In this document: positions 1-10,165 of the stretch, piece by piece
How the letters are laid out: every line of letters begins with the position of its first letter
How positions within the stretch are numbered: the first letter of the stretch is position 1
NCBI RefSeq assembly: GCF_900109565.1
Contig: NZ_FNZZ01000004.1
Span: 62,001 to 126,000 of the forward strand
Direction: 5' to 3'
DNA length: 64,000 nt
DNA from: Sphingomonas palmae
Lineage (GTDB): Bacteria; Pseudomonadota; Alphaproteobacteria; Sphingomonadales; Sphingomonadaceae
Position numbers and translations under genes: made by a program
The notes under the pieces: generated by a model
Seen by the model: only the letters and a program-made list of their open reading frames with translations
Told to the model about the DNA's origin: nothing
Databases searched by the model: none

Positions 1-329
1 GTCGCCTGCAACGAAGCATCGAATGCTTCGACGATGTTCTTCTTGGTCTCTTCGTCGAACAGCTCAGCGTAGACCGCTTTCCACTCGCCCGACTGGTGCG
101 TGTAGAGCTTGGTGCCCGTCGTTGGCATCAGCCACAGCTTCGACAGATCGGCGCGCGCTGGCAGCCGGCTCGCCACCTGCTTGTCGAACTGCGGCCAGTC
201 GCCGCCCGAGATAACCGCGACGTGCGCGACCTGGAGCAGATCGGCCAGCGCCTCGGCCATGTCCTCCTTGATCGCCTGCTTGCTCTCGGCGAGCGTTCCG
301 TCGAGGTCGAAGGCGACGAGTTCTTTCAC
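1..329 (-). CDS. HAD-IIB family hydrolase (phosphomannomutase-like), partial
   Basis: The 3' part of this gene runs off the left edge; about 109 N-terminal residues are visible. The protein begins KELVAFDLDGTLAES, the HAD motif I (DxDGTL), followed by an ISGGD segment that fits motif II, as in eukaryotic-type phosphomannomutases and related HAD-IIB phosphatases. The start is the GTG at 329, chosen because it forms a GTGA overlap with the stop of the upstream HAD gene and has CGGAGAA about 7 bases ahead. It is therefore translationally coupled to the upstream phosphatase and 6-phosphogluconate dehydrogenase. Substrate cannot be named from the visible part; a sugar phosphate is the likely class. 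Confidence 0.8.
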   Translation of the reverse strand, partial: MKELVAFDLDGTLAESKQAIKEDMAEALADLLQVAHVAVISGGDWPQFDKQVASRLPARADLSKLWLMPTTGTKLYTHQSGEWKAVYAELFDEETKKNIVEAFDASLQA

Positions 330-1141
330 TTGGCATTCTCCGTAGAGGACAGGATGATCGTGTCGATGGCGTGCGCTACGCCATCCTCGTCGTTTGATCG
401 AGTGACTTTGCTTGCCTGCGACTTCACGTCGTCGGGCGCGTTGCCCATCGCGATCGACAGCCCCGCGCGGGTCAGCATCGGCAGGTCGTTGTGCTGGTCG
501 CCGATCACCGCCGTTTTCGCCAGCTCGACGCCGTTCGACCGGGCGAGCGCGGCGACACCGTCGCCCTTGTTGGCGGCAAGCGCGGTCACGTCGAGGTAAT
601 AGGTCTGCGACTGCGCGATCGTCGCCTGCTCGCCGTATTTCTCGTGCGCACGTTCGTAGAGCGCGTGGAGGCGATCGGCGTCGTCGCTGACGAAGGTGAT
701 CTTGTCGGCATGACCTAGCAGGTCGTCGAAGTCGGTGCGGATCGCCGGCTCCTGATTTGAGCTGACGCGCTCGCTTTTGGTATGCGGGCCGTCGCCGTCG
801 GTCGCGAACCACTGGTCGTCGGCGAAGACCCAGGTGTCGACTTCCTCGCCCGCCGCCATCTCGATTACGCCGCGCGCCACCTGCTCATCGATCGTGTGCC
901 GGCTGACGATCGTGCCGTCGCGGCGAAAGATGACGCCGCCATTGAAGGCGCCCACGTCCTCGTCGAGTTGGAGCGGTTCGAGCAGCGGCTTGATCCCCGA
1001 CATTGGCCGCGCGCTGATGACGGTGAAGGCGACACCGGCGTCGCGCAACCGCTTCACCGCCGCGATCGTGCCCTCGGTCAGCTTCTTGTCTCCGTCGACG
1101 AGCGTGCCGTCGACGTCGGATACCATCAATCTTATCGCCAT
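326..1141 (-). CDS. Cof-type HAD-IIB family phosphatase
   Basis: About 271 residues. Motif I is DVDGTLVD near the N-terminus, motif II ISARP, motif III the Lys in NKGDG, and motif IV GDQHNDLPML, which binds Mg2+. The C2-type cap between motifs II and III is typical of Cof/YbiV-like sugar or cofactor phosphatases. I prefer the ATG at 1141 because AAGGG lies 5 bases upstream. An in-frame ATG at 1159 would overlap the gnd stop by one base and is the alternative. Substrate unknown; the position after gnd suggests a sugar phosphate, but that is inference. Confidence 0.85.
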   Translation of the reverse strand: MAIRLMVSDVDGTLVDGDKKLTEGTIAAVKRLRDAGVAFTVISARPMSGIKPLLEPLQLDEDVGAFNGGVIFRRDGTIVSRHTIDEQVARGVIEMAAGEEVDTWVFADDQWFATDGDGPHTKSERVSSNQEPAIRTDFDDLLGHADKITFVSDDADRLHALYERAHEKYGEQATIAQSQTYYLDVTALAANKGDGVAALARSNGVELAKTAVIGDQHNDLPMLTRAGLSIAMGNAPDDVKSQASKVTRSNDEDGVAHAIDTIILSSTENAK

Positions 1142-1158
1142 TGAGCCCTTATCAGACA

Positions 1159-2142
1159 TTATTGGGGCATCTCAACGTGACCGCCGAAGCCGAAGCGCAT
1201 CGCGGAGAGCACCTTGTCCCCGAAGGTGTGGTCGACGCGGCTGCGATAGCGCGCGAACAAGGCGGCGCTGAGCACATTGAGCGGCACCGCTTCCTCCATC
1301 GCGGCGTCGATCGTCCAGCGGCCTTCGCCCGAATCGGCGACATGGCCCGAGAAACCCTCGAGCTTGCCGTCCTTGGCGAGCGCGAGCGCGGTCAGGTCGA
1401 GCAGCCACGACGAGATCACGCTGCCGCGGCGCCACACCTCGGCGATGTCGGTGAGGTTGAGGTCGTAGCGCTGATCCTCGGGCAGCTTCTCCGACGCCTT
1501 GCCCTTCAGCACGTCGAACCCCTCGGCATAGGCCTGCATCAACCCGTACTCGATCCCGTTATGGACCATCTTGACGAAATGCCCCGCGCCCGCGGGACCG
1601 GCGTGGATATAGCCGTTCTCCGCGCGCGGGTCGGTCGCGTCGTCCAGCCGCCCCTCGGTGCGCTCGATCGAGCCGAGCCCCGGCGCGAGCGTCGAGAAGA
1701 TCGGATCGAGTTGGCGCACGATCTCGTCCGGGCCGCCGATCATCATGCAATAGCCCCGTTCGCGACCCCAGACGCCGCCCGAAGTGCCGACATCGACGTA
1801 ATGGACGCCCTTCTCTGCCAGCATCTTCGCGCGGCGGATATCGTCCTTGTAGAAGGAATTGCCGCCGTCGATGACGATCTCGCCCTCGGCCGCATTCTCA
1901 CAGATGCTGGTGATGACGCTCTCGGTGATCTCGCCCGCGGGCACCATCACCCACCACACGACCGGCAAGCCCGCCTTGGCACGTGCGTCGTCAACCGATG
2001 TGGCGGCCTCGGCGCCTGCCTCGACCAGCTTGGCGACCGCGTCGGCGTCGCGATCAAAGGCGACGATCTCATGCCCCTTGTCCATCAACCGGCGCGCCAT
2101 GTTGCCGCCCATCCGGCCAAGGCCGATCATCACCATCTTCAT
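1159..2142 (-). CDS. gnd: 6-phosphogluconate dehydrogenase, decarboxylating (short, YqeC/GndA type)
   Basis: Oxidative decarboxylation of 6-phosphogluconate to ribulose 5-phosphate in the cytoplasm. 327 residues, the short bacterial form rather than the roughly 470-residue E. coli form. The N-terminal Rossmann motif is [10 protein letters not shown] with an acidic residue following the second strand (AFDRD), consistent with NAD preference. [10 protein letters not shown] and [17 protein letters not shown] carry the substrate-binding and catalytic Lys segments. It is the first gene of a three-gene minus-strand set with two HAD phosphatases. The ATG at 2142 is preceded by AGGAGCG. Confidence 0.93.
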   Translation of the reverse strand: MKMVMIGLGRMGGNMARRLMDKGHEIVAFDRDADAVAKLVEAGAEAATSVDDARAKAGLPVVWWVMVPAGEITESVITSICENAAEGEIVIDGGNSFYKDDIRRAKMLAEKGVHYVDVGTSGGVWGRERGYCMMIGGPDEIVRQLDPIFSTLAPGLGSIERTEGRLDDATDPRAENGYIHAGPAGAGHFVKMVHNGIEYGLMQAYAEGFDVLKGKASEKLPEDQRYDLNLTDIAEVWRRGSVISSWLLDLTALALAKDGKLEGFSGHVADSGEGRWTIDAAMEEAVPLNVLSAALFARYRSRVDHTFGDKVLSAMRFGFGGHVEMPQ

Positions 2143-2233
2143 CGCGAAACGCTCCTGCTCGATGTTGCGGTAAATCGGCGGGATGGGGCAATGTTCCCGC
2201 CCTACCCCGCGCCGCGCGGCCGGACGCGGGCGC

Positions 2234-4579
2234 TCAGCGCTTGACCGAAGCGGAGAATGGACGCGCGTGTTTGTCGGTCGCCCATTTGTAATTCGGCTCC
2301 GCCGACATGGCGAAGCGCAGCTCCCCGCCCGCCATGATTTCGGCGTGGGTCAGATAGCTCCGCTCGAGCGGGCGCCCGTTGAGCATGACGGCGCCGATGT
2401 ACGGTCGCGACTGGCCGAAATTGTCGGCGACTATCGTAAAGCGCTTGCCGTTGGGCAGGTCGAGCGCGGCACGGCGCACGAAGGGGCGGCCGATCGCATA
2501 TTCGAGGCTGCCGGGCGTCACCGGATAGAAGCCGAGCGCGGTGAAGACGAGCCAGGCGGACATTTGTCCGAGATCGTCGTTGCCGGCGAGCCCGTCGGGT
2601 GTCGGCTTGAACTGCGAATTGACGATCTGCGTCAGCCGGTACTGCGTCCGCCACGGTTGCCCTGCGTGGTCGTAGAGATACGCGACGTGGTGGCTCGGTT
2701 CGTTGCCGTGGATGTACTGGCCGATCAGCCCGGCGATGTCCTCCGCGTGGCTGTAGTCGAGCTTGGAATTGTCGTAGTCGAACATCTGGTCGAGCTTGGT
2801 GACCGCGGCCTGATCCCCGCCCATCGCATCGAACAACGCGGCCTGATCCTGCGGCACGAACCAGGAATATTGCCACGCGTTCCCCTCGGTATAATCCGAA
2901 CCGTAGTTGATCGCGGTCGGATCGAACGGCTCGCGGAACGAACCATCGGCCTTGCGCGCGCGGACGAAGCCGGTCTTCGGATCGAAGGTGTTGCGCCAGT
3001 AACCGCTGCGCGCGTCGAACCACGTCGCCACATCGTCGCGCCCCATCGCGCGGGCCATCTGCGCGATCGTCCAATCGTCATAAGCATATTCGACCGTCTT
3101 CGATGCCGCCTCGGGCTCGTGATCGATCGGAATGTAATGGAGCACGGGCAGATCGGCGAGCCCGCCGTAGGGCGCGTAGGTCGCGCTCTTGATCATCGCG
3201 GCGAGCGCCTGCGTCGCGTCGAACCCGCGGATGCCCTTCAGGTACGCGTCGGCGATGACGGGCACCGCGTGATAGCCGATCATCGTCCACGTCTCACGGC
3301 CCTGGAACTGCCACACCGGCAGGATGCCGTCGGGGCTGACCTGCTGACTGGCGATCAGCGAGCGGATGATCTCCGAATTGACCTCGGCCGGCTGGACCAG
3401 CGTGAGGAGCGGGTGCTCGGCGCGGAACGTATCCCACAGCGAGAAGGTCGAGCGCTGCGTGTACCCTTCCGCGCGATGCACCTGATTGTCGGGACCACGC
3501 CAACGCCCGTCGACATCGCTCGTCACCGACGGCGCGATCAGGCTATGATAGAGCGCGGTCATGACGTTCTTGCGCATCGCGGCGTCGCCATCGACGTCGA
3601 GCACGCCGAGCGCCTGTTTCCACGCACCGGTGGTCGCGTTTCGCACCGCGTCGAAGCCGCCGCTCTCCGCCTTCAGGTTCGCGACCGCGCCGTCCTCGTC
3701 GACGCTCGAGATCGCGACGGTGACCTCGAGCGGCTTGTCGAGCTTGCCGAAGTCTAGCCGCCCGACCAGCGCGCGTCCGCTCCGCTCGGCGAGCCGGTCG
3801 CTGCCGCGGCCAGGGCCCTGAAACCCCTTGTAGGTCACGTCGGTCTCGGTGCTGACGAAAGCATGGTTGGTGAGCGGCCGCGAGAAGCGCATCGCGAAGA
3901 ACAGTTTTCGATCGGGCGCCCAGCCGCGCGTCTGGCGGCTGCCGGTGATCGTGCCGTCGGGGCGCAGGCGGATCGAGGACCAGAGCGTCTTGCCGGGGTA
4001 GTTGTACAGGCTCGATCGCAGGTCGAGGATCAGGTGTGCCTCGTCGCCGCTGCGAAAGGTATAGCGATGGACGCCGACGCGCGCGCCTGCGGTCAGTTCG
4101 GCGCGGACGTGCGCGTCGTCGAGCTGAACCGAGTAATAGCCGGGCGTCGCCTGCTCGTTCCGGTGCGAGAAGCGCGAACGGTAGCCCGAGCCGGGTTGCT
4201 TCGCGTCACCCGGCTCCAGCTTTACCGCGTCGACGGTGCCAATCGCGGGCATCAGCAGGAAGTCGCCGAGATCGCTATGCCCCGCACCCGAGAAGTGCGT
4301 GTGCGAGAACCCCTGCATCGTCGGGTCCTCGTAGCGATAGCCCGCCGCGTGCGAATAGCAGTCGCGGATGACGCAGGTCGTGTCGGTGTCGGGCGACAGC
4401 TGCACCATGCCGAACGGCGCGACAGCGCCCGGAAAGGTGTGCCCCTCCCCGCCCGTACCGATGAACGGATCGACCGCGGCGAGCGGATCGGCTTCACGTT
4501 GCGCGAGCGCCGGCGTGGAGAGCGGTGTCGTCAGCGATAGGGCGAGAAGCGCGGACAGGCAGCGGCGAGCAAAGGTCAT
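2234..4579 (-). CDS. Secreted GH92 family alpha-mannosidase
   Basis: 781 residues with an N-terminal signal peptide ending near STPALAQ, so exported. The mature start has [17 protein letters not shown], characteristic of GH92 exo-alpha-mannosidases. The family's acid-bearing segment [11 protein letters not shown] and the base-bearing segment [11 protein letters not shown] are both present, so the enzyme should be active; GH92 enzymes use Ca2+ and an inverting mechanism. A clear AAGGAG lies 6 bases before the ATG. It sits upstream of gnd with a 91-base gap and may be independently transcribed. Likely role: trimming alpha-mannosides of yeast, plant or bacterial glycans in the periplasm. Confidence 0.93.
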   Translation of the reverse strand: MTFARRCLSALLALSLTTPLSTPALAQREADPLAAVDPFIGTGGEGHTFPGAVAPFGMVQLSPDTDTTCVIRDCYSHAAGYRYEDPTMQGFSHTHFSGAGHSDLGDFLLMPAIGTVDAVKLEPGDAKQPGSGYRSRFSHRNEQATPGYYSVQLDDAHVRAELTAGARVGVHRYTFRSGDEAHLILDLRSSLYNYPGKTLWSSIRLRPDGTITGSRQTRGWAPDRKLFFAMRFSRPLTNHAFVSTETDVTYKGFQGPGRGSDRLAERSGRALVGRLDFGKLDKPLEVTVAISSVDEDGAVANLKAESGGFDAVRNATTGAWKQALGVLDVDGDAAMRKNVMTALYHSLIAPSVTSDVDGRWRGPDNQVHRAEGYTQRSTFSLWDTFRAEHPLLTLVQPAEVNSEIIRSLIASQQVSPDGILPVWQFQGRETWTMIGYHAVPVIADAYLKGIRGFDATQALAAMIKSATYAPYGGLADLPVLHYIPIDHEPEAASKTVEYAYDDWTIAQMARAMGRDDVATWFDARSGYWRNTFDPKTGFVRARKADGSFREPFDPTAINYGSDYTEGNAWQYSWFVPQDQAALFDAMGGDQAAVTKLDQMFDYDNSKLDYSHAEDIAGLIGQYIHGNEPSHHVAYLYDHAGQPWRTQYRLTQIVNSQFKPTPDGLAGNDDLGQMSAWLVFTALGFYPVTPGSLEYAIGRPFVRRAALDLPNGKRFTIVADNFGQSRPYIGAVMLNGRPLERSYLTHAEIMAGGELRFAMSAEPNYKWATDKHARPFSASVKR

Positions 4580-4695
4580 GTCGCTCCTTGTGCCTCGTGC
4601 GACGCACGCGGGAAAGATGTCGCGGCGTCTGACAAGCGCGCAACATGCGGACGCGGCAGCGCGTTGGCTGGTTCAATCAGCACGAGTAAATCACG

Positions 4696-5853
4696 ATGAC
4701 CGACCCTGCCCGCCCGATGCGCCTCGGCTTTCCCGTCAAGGTGATGGGCAAGCCCGGCTTCAAAAGCAACGACACGCGGCGCTGGCAGAAGAACCCGCAC
4801 CTCAAATGCTCGCTGGAGGAGGTGTCGAAAATCCTCGACTACCTCGCCAAGGAAAAGCTCGACATGTATCGGCTGTCGTCGGACCTCGCACCCTATGCGA
4901 CGCACCCCGACATGCCGCAGTTCCACGACATGGTCGCGGAGAGCGACGCCGAGCTCGCCGCCTTCGGCAAGAAGGCGCGCGAACTCGACATCCGGCTGTC
5001 GTTCCACCCGTCACAGTACGTGCTGCTCAACAGCCCCGACGCGGCGCTGACGGAGAAGAGCATCTGGGACCTGTCGAGCCAGGCGGAGATGCTCGACCGC
5101 ATGGGGCTGGACGACGAGGCGGTGATGATCACCCACGTCGGCGGCGTGTACGACGACCATGACGCCAGCCGTGCGCGCTGGATCGAGGGGTGGGAGAAAT
5201 GCCCCGAGCACGTGCGGCGTCGACTGGTGCTGGAGAACGACGACATCCGCTTCTCGGCCGCGGACGCCTTGTGGATCCACGAGCGGACCGGCGTGCGCCT
5301 CGTGTTCGATTACCAGCATTTCTGGTGCCTCAACCCCGAGCGGCTCGACATGCGCCAGACCTTCGAGAAGTTCCTGGCGACCTGGCCCGAGGGCGTGCGC
5401 CCGAAGATGCATTTCTCCTCACCCCGCACCGAAATGCGCGAGGTGAAGCAGAAGATCACCGCGAAACAGCGCGCCAGCGGCAAGACGACGAAGAAGGGCG
5501 AGCTGACCAAGGCGCCGGTGAAGGCGAACGCGCGCGTGAAGACCGTACTGCGCCCGCCGATCTGGACCGGCCACGCCGATTTCACCAACCCGTTCGAGTT
5601 CGCGACCTTCATGCGGATGGCCGAGGGGCTCGTCTTCGACGTAATGATGGAAGGCAAATCGAAGGATGTCAGCCTGCTCAAGCTGCGCCCCGATCTGCTG
5701 CGCTTCGCCCCCGACGTGGCGGCGCGCTTCGGCATCTACCCCGAGGACGCCGCCGAACTGGCGGCCGACGAGGTCGAGCTGGACGGCGGCGTCGACGCGG
5801 ACGAGACACCCGACGTGGATGAGGGCGACGCGATGCTTGAGGCGGCGGAGTAA
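4696..5853 (+). CDS. uvsE: UV DNA damage endonuclease UvsE/UvdE
   Basis: 385 residues. It nicks DNA 5' to cyclobutane dimers, 6-4 photoproducts and some abasic sites, starting an excision pathway independent of UvrABC. The TIM-barrel metal-binding segments are present: MYRLSSDLAPYATHP, LSFHPSQYVLLNSP, THVGGVYDDHDA, LVLENDD, FDYQHFW and MHFSSPR. A lysine-rich insertion near residues 250-280 and an acidic tail from about residue 350 are less conserved additions. The ATG at 4696 lacks a strong ribosome binding site. It is monocistronic, divergent from the mannosidase and convergent with the SDR gene downstream. Confidence 0.93.
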   Translation: MTDPARPMRLGFPVKVMGKPGFKSNDTRRWQKNPHLKCSLEEVSKILDYLAKEKLDMYRLSSDLAPYATHPDMPQFHDMVAESDAELAAFGKKARELDIRLSFHPSQYVLLNSPDAALTEKSIWDLSSQAEMLDRMGLDDEAVMITHVGGVYDDHDASRARWIEGWEKCPEHVRRRLVLENDDIRFSAADALWIHERTGVRLVFDYQHFWCLNPERLDMRQTFEKFLATWPEGVRPKMHFSSPRTEMREVKQKITAKQRASGKTTKKGELTKAPVKANARVKTVLRPPIWTGHADFTNPFEFATFMRMAEGLVFDVMMEGKSKDVSLLKLRPDLLRFAPDVAARFGIYPEDAAELAADEVELDGGVDADETPDVDEGDAMLEAAE

Positions 5854-5870
5854 GCTGGCGCTGAGCTGAA

Positions 5871-5892
5871 GGCGGCGGATTACTCCGCCGCC
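5871..5892. terminator. GC hairpin between convergent genes
   Basis: GGCGGCGGA and TCCGCCGCC form a perfect 9-bp stem with a TTAC loop, placed between the ends of uvsE and the SDR gene. There is no T-tract on either side, so an intrinsic terminator is plausible but not proven. Confidence 0.5.
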
Positions 5893-5899
5893 CGCTCGA

Positions 5900-6883
5900 T
5901 CATTCCGCTGCTTCGCGCACGCTCATTTCCGCACCGACTTCCTCGGCGAACCACTCTGCGGTCATCGGCAGCCCTTCGCTCAAGGGCACGCGGGGTGACC
6001 AGTCGAGCACGTCGCGCGCACGGCTGATGTCGGGGCGGCGACGACGCGGATCGTCCTGCGGCAGCGGCGTGTTCACGACCTTGCCCGCGTTCGGCACCAG
6101 TTCAAGCACCATGTCGAGCAGCTCGTTGATCGTGAACTCGTCCGGGTTGCCGATGTTGACCGGCTCCGTTCCGTCGATGTCACTCTCCATCAGCGCCATC
6201 AGCCCGCGCACCATATCGGAGACGTAGCAGAAGCTGCGCGTCTGCGTGCCGTCGCCGTGGACGGTGATGTCGCGCCCGGTCAGCGCCTGGCAGATCAGGT
6301 TGGAGACGACGCGCCCGTCGTCGGGATGCATGTGCGGGCCGTAGGTGTTGAAGATGCGCGCGACGCGTACCTCGGCGCGGCTCATCCGCGCGAAGTCGAA
6401 CGTCATCGCCTCCGCCGCGCGCTTGCCCTCGTCGTAGCAGGCACGCGGTCCCGTGCAGCTGACCCAGCCGCGATAGCCCTCGACCTGCGGATGTACTTCG
6501 GGGTCGCCGTAGACCTCGCTGGTGGAGGTGAGCAGAAATCGCGCGCCGGTCTTCTCAGCCAGGCGCAGCAGGTGGTTGGTGCCGACGACGTTGGTCAGCA
6601 TCGTGTGCTCGGGGTCGGCCTGGTACTGCGGCGGCGAGGCGGCGCAGGCGCAATTGTAGATGCGCGTGAGGTTGGGCGCGTCGGTCACGCTGGCGGGCAG
6701 CGCGTTGACGATGTCCGCCTCGACGAAGGTGAAGTTGGGCAGGTCTTCGAGCAGTTTCAGGTTCGACGGCCGTGCGGTCTGCAGATTGTCGAGGCAGATG
6801 ACGCGGTGCCCGGCGTCGCTCAGCGCGCGGCACAGATGCGATCCGATGAAGCCGGCGCCGCCGGCGACCAGGATGGTGTCCAT
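5900..6883 (-). CDS. NAD-dependent SDR epimerase/decarboxylase, UDP-xylose-synthase-like
   Basis: About 327 residues. Extended SDR with the N-terminal Rossmann motif GGAGFIGSH, acidic D after strand 2 (CLDNL), and active-site Y-x3-K in CYDEGKRAAEAM. The segment ARIFNTYGPHMHPDDGRVV is the pattern seen in UDP-glucuronate decarboxylases (UDP-xylose synthases), which is the best guess. GDGTQTRSFCYV is the sugar-nucleotide-binding region. The ATG at 6883 is preferred because GGGAGAA lies 5 bases upstream; an in-frame ATG at 6898 would instead give an ATGA overlap. It is the last gene of the seven-gene glycan operon. UDP-xylose as product would fit the xylosidase-like gene at 16519. Confidence 0.85.
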   Translation of the reverse strand: MDTILVAGGAGFIGSHLCRALSDAGHRVICLDNLQTARPSNLKLLEDLPNFTFVEADIVNALPASVTDAPNLTRIYNCACAASPPQYQADPEHTMLTNVVGTNHLLRLAEKTGARFLLTSTSEVYGDPEVHPQVEGYRGWVSCTGPRACYDEGKRAAEAMTFDFARMSRAEVRVARIFNTYGPHMHPDDGRVVSNLICQALTGRDITVHGDGTQTRSFCYVSDMVRGLMALMESDIDGTEPVNIGNPDEFTINELLDMVLELVPNAGKVVNTPLPQDDPRRRRPDISRARDVLDWSPRVPLSEGLPMTAEWFAEEVGAEMSVREAAE

Positions 6884-6894
6884 GTTCTTCTCCC

Positions 6895-7977
6895 TCATGC
6901 CGTGACGCGCGCGCGGTCGCGTGCGTGCTCGGCGGCTTCACCCAAGTGGCGCTCCAGCTCTTCGGCCCGGTGCGCGGCGGTATGTTCGGCGAGCACGCGG
7001 GCGCGCCCCGCCTGTCCGATCTGTTCCAGGTCGCGGCGCCCGAGCGCGGCGAGCATGTCGGCGCAGGTGTCGACCAGCAGAATCTCGCGCCCGTCGCCCA
7101 GCAGCTCGGTCAGCCCGTCCCAGCGATCGGAGATGATCGGCGTCCCGCACGCCGCCGCCTCGAAGATGCGGACCGAGGGCGACCAGCCCGCCGCGATCAT
7201 GTCGGCGCGCGTCACGTTCAAGGTCGCGCGGCTGGCACCGTAGAAGGCGGCGTGTTCGGCGGGCGGCAGATGCTCGATACGCTCGACATTGTCGGGCCAT
7301 TGGATCGTGTCCGGATATTGCGGCCCCGCGACGGCGAAGCGACGGTTGGGCGCCGCGCGCGCGACGTAGAGCAGTAGCCGCTCGAGCGTCGGCTGGCGAT
7401 CGTCGCTGTAGGTGCCGAGATAGGTCAGATCCCACTTCTTCGGCACGTCGAGGGGCACGTAGGCCTCCGCATCGACCGAGCAGTAGAGCGCGCGCGCCAT
7501 TGGCGAGCCGTAGTGATCTTCCAGGTGGCGCAGCGTCGGACCGCCGGTGAACGACAGATAGACGTCGTAGTCGGGGATGACCGCGGGCGAGAGATATTCG
7601 AAATCGCCGCGCGCGAGCTTGGCGAGCGTCACAGGAGTATCGATGTCGTAGAAGGCGGTCGTGCCTTCCGCCCACTCTTGCACGAGCCTGCCGACCGCGA
7701 CGCCGTCGGGCACGTAGCTGCCGACGATCACTGCGTCCGCCGCAGCAATTTCCTCGCGCCACTCGGCCAAATGGTCCAGGTCGGAATAGTAATCGAGCCG
7801 GCACCAGTCGGGATTGACGAGGTCGCGGTGCGCGCCCGCATACCAAGGCACCTCGCGTTCAAGGAACACGACCTCGTGCCCGCGCGCAGCATAAGCTTTC
7901 AACAGGGCGCGGAAGGTGGTGGCGTGGCCGTTGCCCCAGGACGAGCCGAGGCTGAGGCCGAGTACGACGAGCTTCAT
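6895..7977 (-). CDS. CgeB-like glycosyltransferase (copy 1)
   Basis: 360 residues, related to CgeB/YkvP spore-coat-type GT-B glycosyltransferases. The N-terminal MKLVVLGLSLGSSWGNGHA is the acceptor-domain Rossmann start. The C-terminal donor domain has TYLGTYSDDRQPTLE, ARATLNVTRADM and the EAAACGTPIISDRWDGL loop, the usual sugar-nucleotide-binding acidic region. It is the third of three adjacent paralogues sharing the same architecture. It overlaps the upstream paralogue by 4 bases (ATGA). Donor and acceptor are unknown; cytoplasmic assembly of a glycan or glycoside is inferred from context. Confidence 0.8.
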   Translation of the reverse strand: MKLVVLGLSLGSSWGNGHATTFRALLKAYAARGHEVVFLEREVPWYAGAHRDLVNPDWCRLDYYSDLDHLAEWREEIAAADAVIVGSYVPDGVAVGRLVQEWAEGTTAFYDIDTPVTLAKLARGDFEYLSPAVIPDYDVYLSFTGGPTLRHLEDHYGSPMARALYCSVDAEAYVPLDVPKKWDLTYLGTYSDDRQPTLERLLLYVARAAPNRRFAVAGPQYPDTIQWPDNVERIEHLPPAEHAAFYGASRATLNVTRADMIAAGWSPSVRIFEAAACGTPIISDRWDGLTELLGDGREILLVDTCADMLAALGRRDLEQIGQAGRARVLAEHTAAHRAEELERHLGEAAEHARDRARVTA

Positions 7978-9062
7978 GCCGGCGTCACCTCGCGCGCCGC
8001 GTGAACCTTGAACAGCGCGTCGACCTGTTCACCGCGAAGATCATAGGTGTGTTCGGCGAGCACGCGTTTGAGCGCCGCCTGCCCGATCGCCGCCGCGCGT
8101 TCAGTGGTGAGCGCCGACAGGTGGTCCGCCACATCCTGCCCGTCGCGCGCGACCAGCACTTCCTCGTCGGGTTTGAGGAACAGCTCGATCCCCTCCCACG
8201 CGTCGGTGATGAGGCAGGCGGCGGCGCCCGCGGCCTCGAACACGCGGGTGGCGGGCGAGAAGCCGATGTGTGCCATCGAGTCGCGCGCGACGTTCAGCAC
8301 CGCGCGCGGCGTGCAGTTGAATGCATTGTGCTCGGCGGTGAAGACGTGGCCGCGGTGGCGGACGTTGCCGGGCATCGCCTTCGTCTCCCAGCCGTTGCCG
8401 CCGATCAGGAACTGCTGCTCGGGCAGCAGCGCGGCGGGGCGCAGGAAGAACTCCTCCACGCGTGCCTCGCGGTCGGGCAGGCGATTGCCGAGAAAGGCTA
8501 AGTCGCAGGCGAAGCGCGGGTCGGGGTCGACGGGATGATGCGTCTGCGGATCGAGCGCGTTGTAGACCGGCACGCAGTCCTTCGCGCCGAAGCCGGTATA
8601 GGCATCGACGACCGGCGCGCCGCCGCCGTAGGTCAGTACCATGTCGAGCCCGGGCAGCGCCGCGCGCACGGGGTGGTCAGCGTCCGCGCGCATCTCGTCC
8701 AGCGTCGCGGCAGCGTCGACATCCCAGAAGATCTTGAGCGCGTCCGGTCGCGCATTGGCGATCACGCCTTGGAGCAGTTCGGCGTCGAACACGCCGACGC
8801 CGTTCGCCTTGACGACGATGTCCGCAGCCCCAGCCTCCGCGAGCACGCCGCGCATCGCGTCGACGGTGGCCGGGTAGACGACGACCTTGGCATATTCGGG
8901 CGGGTCGATGTCGCGGTGCTGCTGGCGATCGAACGCATCGGGTTCGTAGAAGGTGATGTCGTAGCCGCGCTCACCCAACGCGCGTAGGATGCCGCGGTAA
9001 TAGGTCGCCGCACCGTTCCAATAGGACGACAACAGGCTCGATCCGTAGAAAGCGATCTTCAT
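7974..9062 (-). CDS. CgeB-like glycosyltransferase (copy 2)
   Basis: 362 residues beginning MKIAFYGSSLLSSYWNGAA. The donor-binding half has FLGNRLPDREARVEEFFL, CTPRAVLNVARDSM and FEAAGAAACLITDAWEGIE, which align by eye with the neighbouring copies. Start chosen at the ATG at 9062 because it overlaps the upstream stop as ATGA. Longer in-frame extensions upstream only run into the other frame of the preceding gene. Function beyond glycosyl transfer is not recognisable. Confidence 0.8.
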   Translation of the reverse strand: MKIAFYGSSLLSSYWNGAATYYRGILRALGERGYDITFYEPDAFDRQQHRDIDPPEYAKVVVYPATVDAMRGVLAEAGAADIVVKANGVGVFDAELLQGVIANARPDALKIFWDVDAAATLDEMRADADHPVRAALPGLDMVLTYGGGAPVVDAYTGFGAKDCVPVYNALDPQTHHPVDPDPRFACDLAFLGNRLPDREARVEEFFLRPAALLPEQQFLIGGNGWETKAMPGNVRHRGHVFTAEHNAFNCTPRAVLNVARDSMAHIGFSPATRVFEAAGAAACLITDAWEGIELFLKPDEEVLVARDGQDVADHLSALTTERAAAIGQAALKRVLAEHTYDLRGEQVDALFKVHAAREVTPA

Positions 9063-10165
9063 GCGGAAACTCCCACGCGGGGGGTGCCCAGCGTGTCCAG
9101 GATGGTCATCAGTTCGTCGACGCGGTGCGCGCAGGTGTGGCGCGCGCGGATCGTCTCCAGCCCCGAGGCGATCAGCGAGTTGCGCAAGTCGGCGTCGTCG
9201 CGAATGCGGGCGAGCACGTCCGCCATCTGCTCGCCGTCGTTGGCGTAGAGGAAGTCCTGCCCCGGGCGGAACAGTCCTTCCGCATCGTCCCACGGCGCGC
9301 TGGCGAGCGGGATGCCGCAGGCGAGCGCCTCGAACACGCGGATCGTCGGAATGCCGGGCAGGATCGTGCGATAGTAATTACGCGGGACGTGAACGGTGGC
9401 GAGCGCACGCGCGAAGATCTCGGGCGCGCGCGCGTTGGGCGCCCAGCCGTGATAGCCGGCACCGTAGCGGGCGAGCATCGCGCGCGCCTCATCCGGGTAG
9501 CGCACGCCGTAGATGTCGAGCGGCAGCGCGGCGGCCTGCACGGGACGGAGCAGATATTCCTCGATCTCGCGCGTCCGCTCGCCGTCACCCCAGTTGCCGA
9601 TCCACACCACGCCTTCACGGGCGTCGCTGTCGAGTGGATGGAACCGGCGCGTGTCGGCGGCCTCGTGCCAGGTCCACACACGCTTGCCCCAGCCACGCGC
9701 GCGGTACTGCTCCGATAAGGTCTCGCCGAAGGCGAGGACGCCATCGTAGCCCGACAGATCGTAGGCATCCATCTCGTGCGGCAAACTGACGATGCGGTGA
9801 TGCGTGTCGTGGAACAAGAGCGTCCACGGCGCGCCGCCTTTGCGCAGGCGACCGACCTCGGCGACGAGATCGTGCGCGTTCCACTCGTGCACGATGACGA
9901 GATCGGCCCCGTCGACCATCGCGGCCACGTCATCGCCGGGGGTGTAAGTGGCGGACGTGAGCTCGGGATAAGCATCGCGGTAGGGCGCGAGCGCATCCTC
10001 GCCGCCGTCGGCGAGGAGGTTCTGCAGGCTCCAGCTGTCCGCCGGCTCATAGGCGTGCACGTCGTGACCGCGCGCGATCAGTTCGGAGAGCACGCCGCGG
10101 ACGAAATGCGCGTTGCCGTGGTTCCAGCACGACGCGAGGCTGTGGGTGAAGTAGACGATCCTCAT
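9059..10165 (-). CDS. CgeB-like glycosyltransferase (copy 3)
   Basis: 368 residues beginning MRIVYFTHSLASCWNHGNAH, the same pattern as the two downstream paralogues (a small sheet, then WxxGxA/N). The donor domain includes WIGNWGDGERTREIEEYLL, VHVPRNYYRTILPGIPT and FEALACGIPLASAPWDDAE. Tandem duplication followed by divergence is the simplest origin of the three copies. They could add successive sugars to one acceptor. The ATG at 10165 overlaps the GT4 stop (ATGA), implying translational coupling. Confidence 0.82.
   Translation of the reverse strand: MRIVYFTHSLASCWNHGNAHFVRGVLSELIARGHDVHAYEPADSWSLQNLLADGGEDALAPYRDAYPELTSATYTPGDDVAAMVDGADLVIVHEWNAHDLVAEVGRLRKGGAPWTLLFHDTHHRIVSLPHEMDAYDLSGYDGVLAFGETLSEQYRARGWGKRVWTWHEAADTRRFHPLDSDAREGVVWIGNWGDGERTREIEEYLLRPVQAAALPLDIYGVRYPDEARAMLARYGAGYHGWAPNARAPEIFARALATVHVPRNYYRTILPGIPTIRVFEALACGIPLASAPWDDAEGLFRPGQDFLYANDGEQMADVLARIRDDADLRNSLIASGLETIRARHTCAHRVDELMTILDTLGTPRVGVSA

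Noticed and set aside
2183..3757. 524-codon plus-strand open frame inside the GH92 gene
   Set aside because: Arg/Val/His-rich shadow of the minus-strand mannosidase; no start context and no recognisable fold, while the other strand has a complete family.
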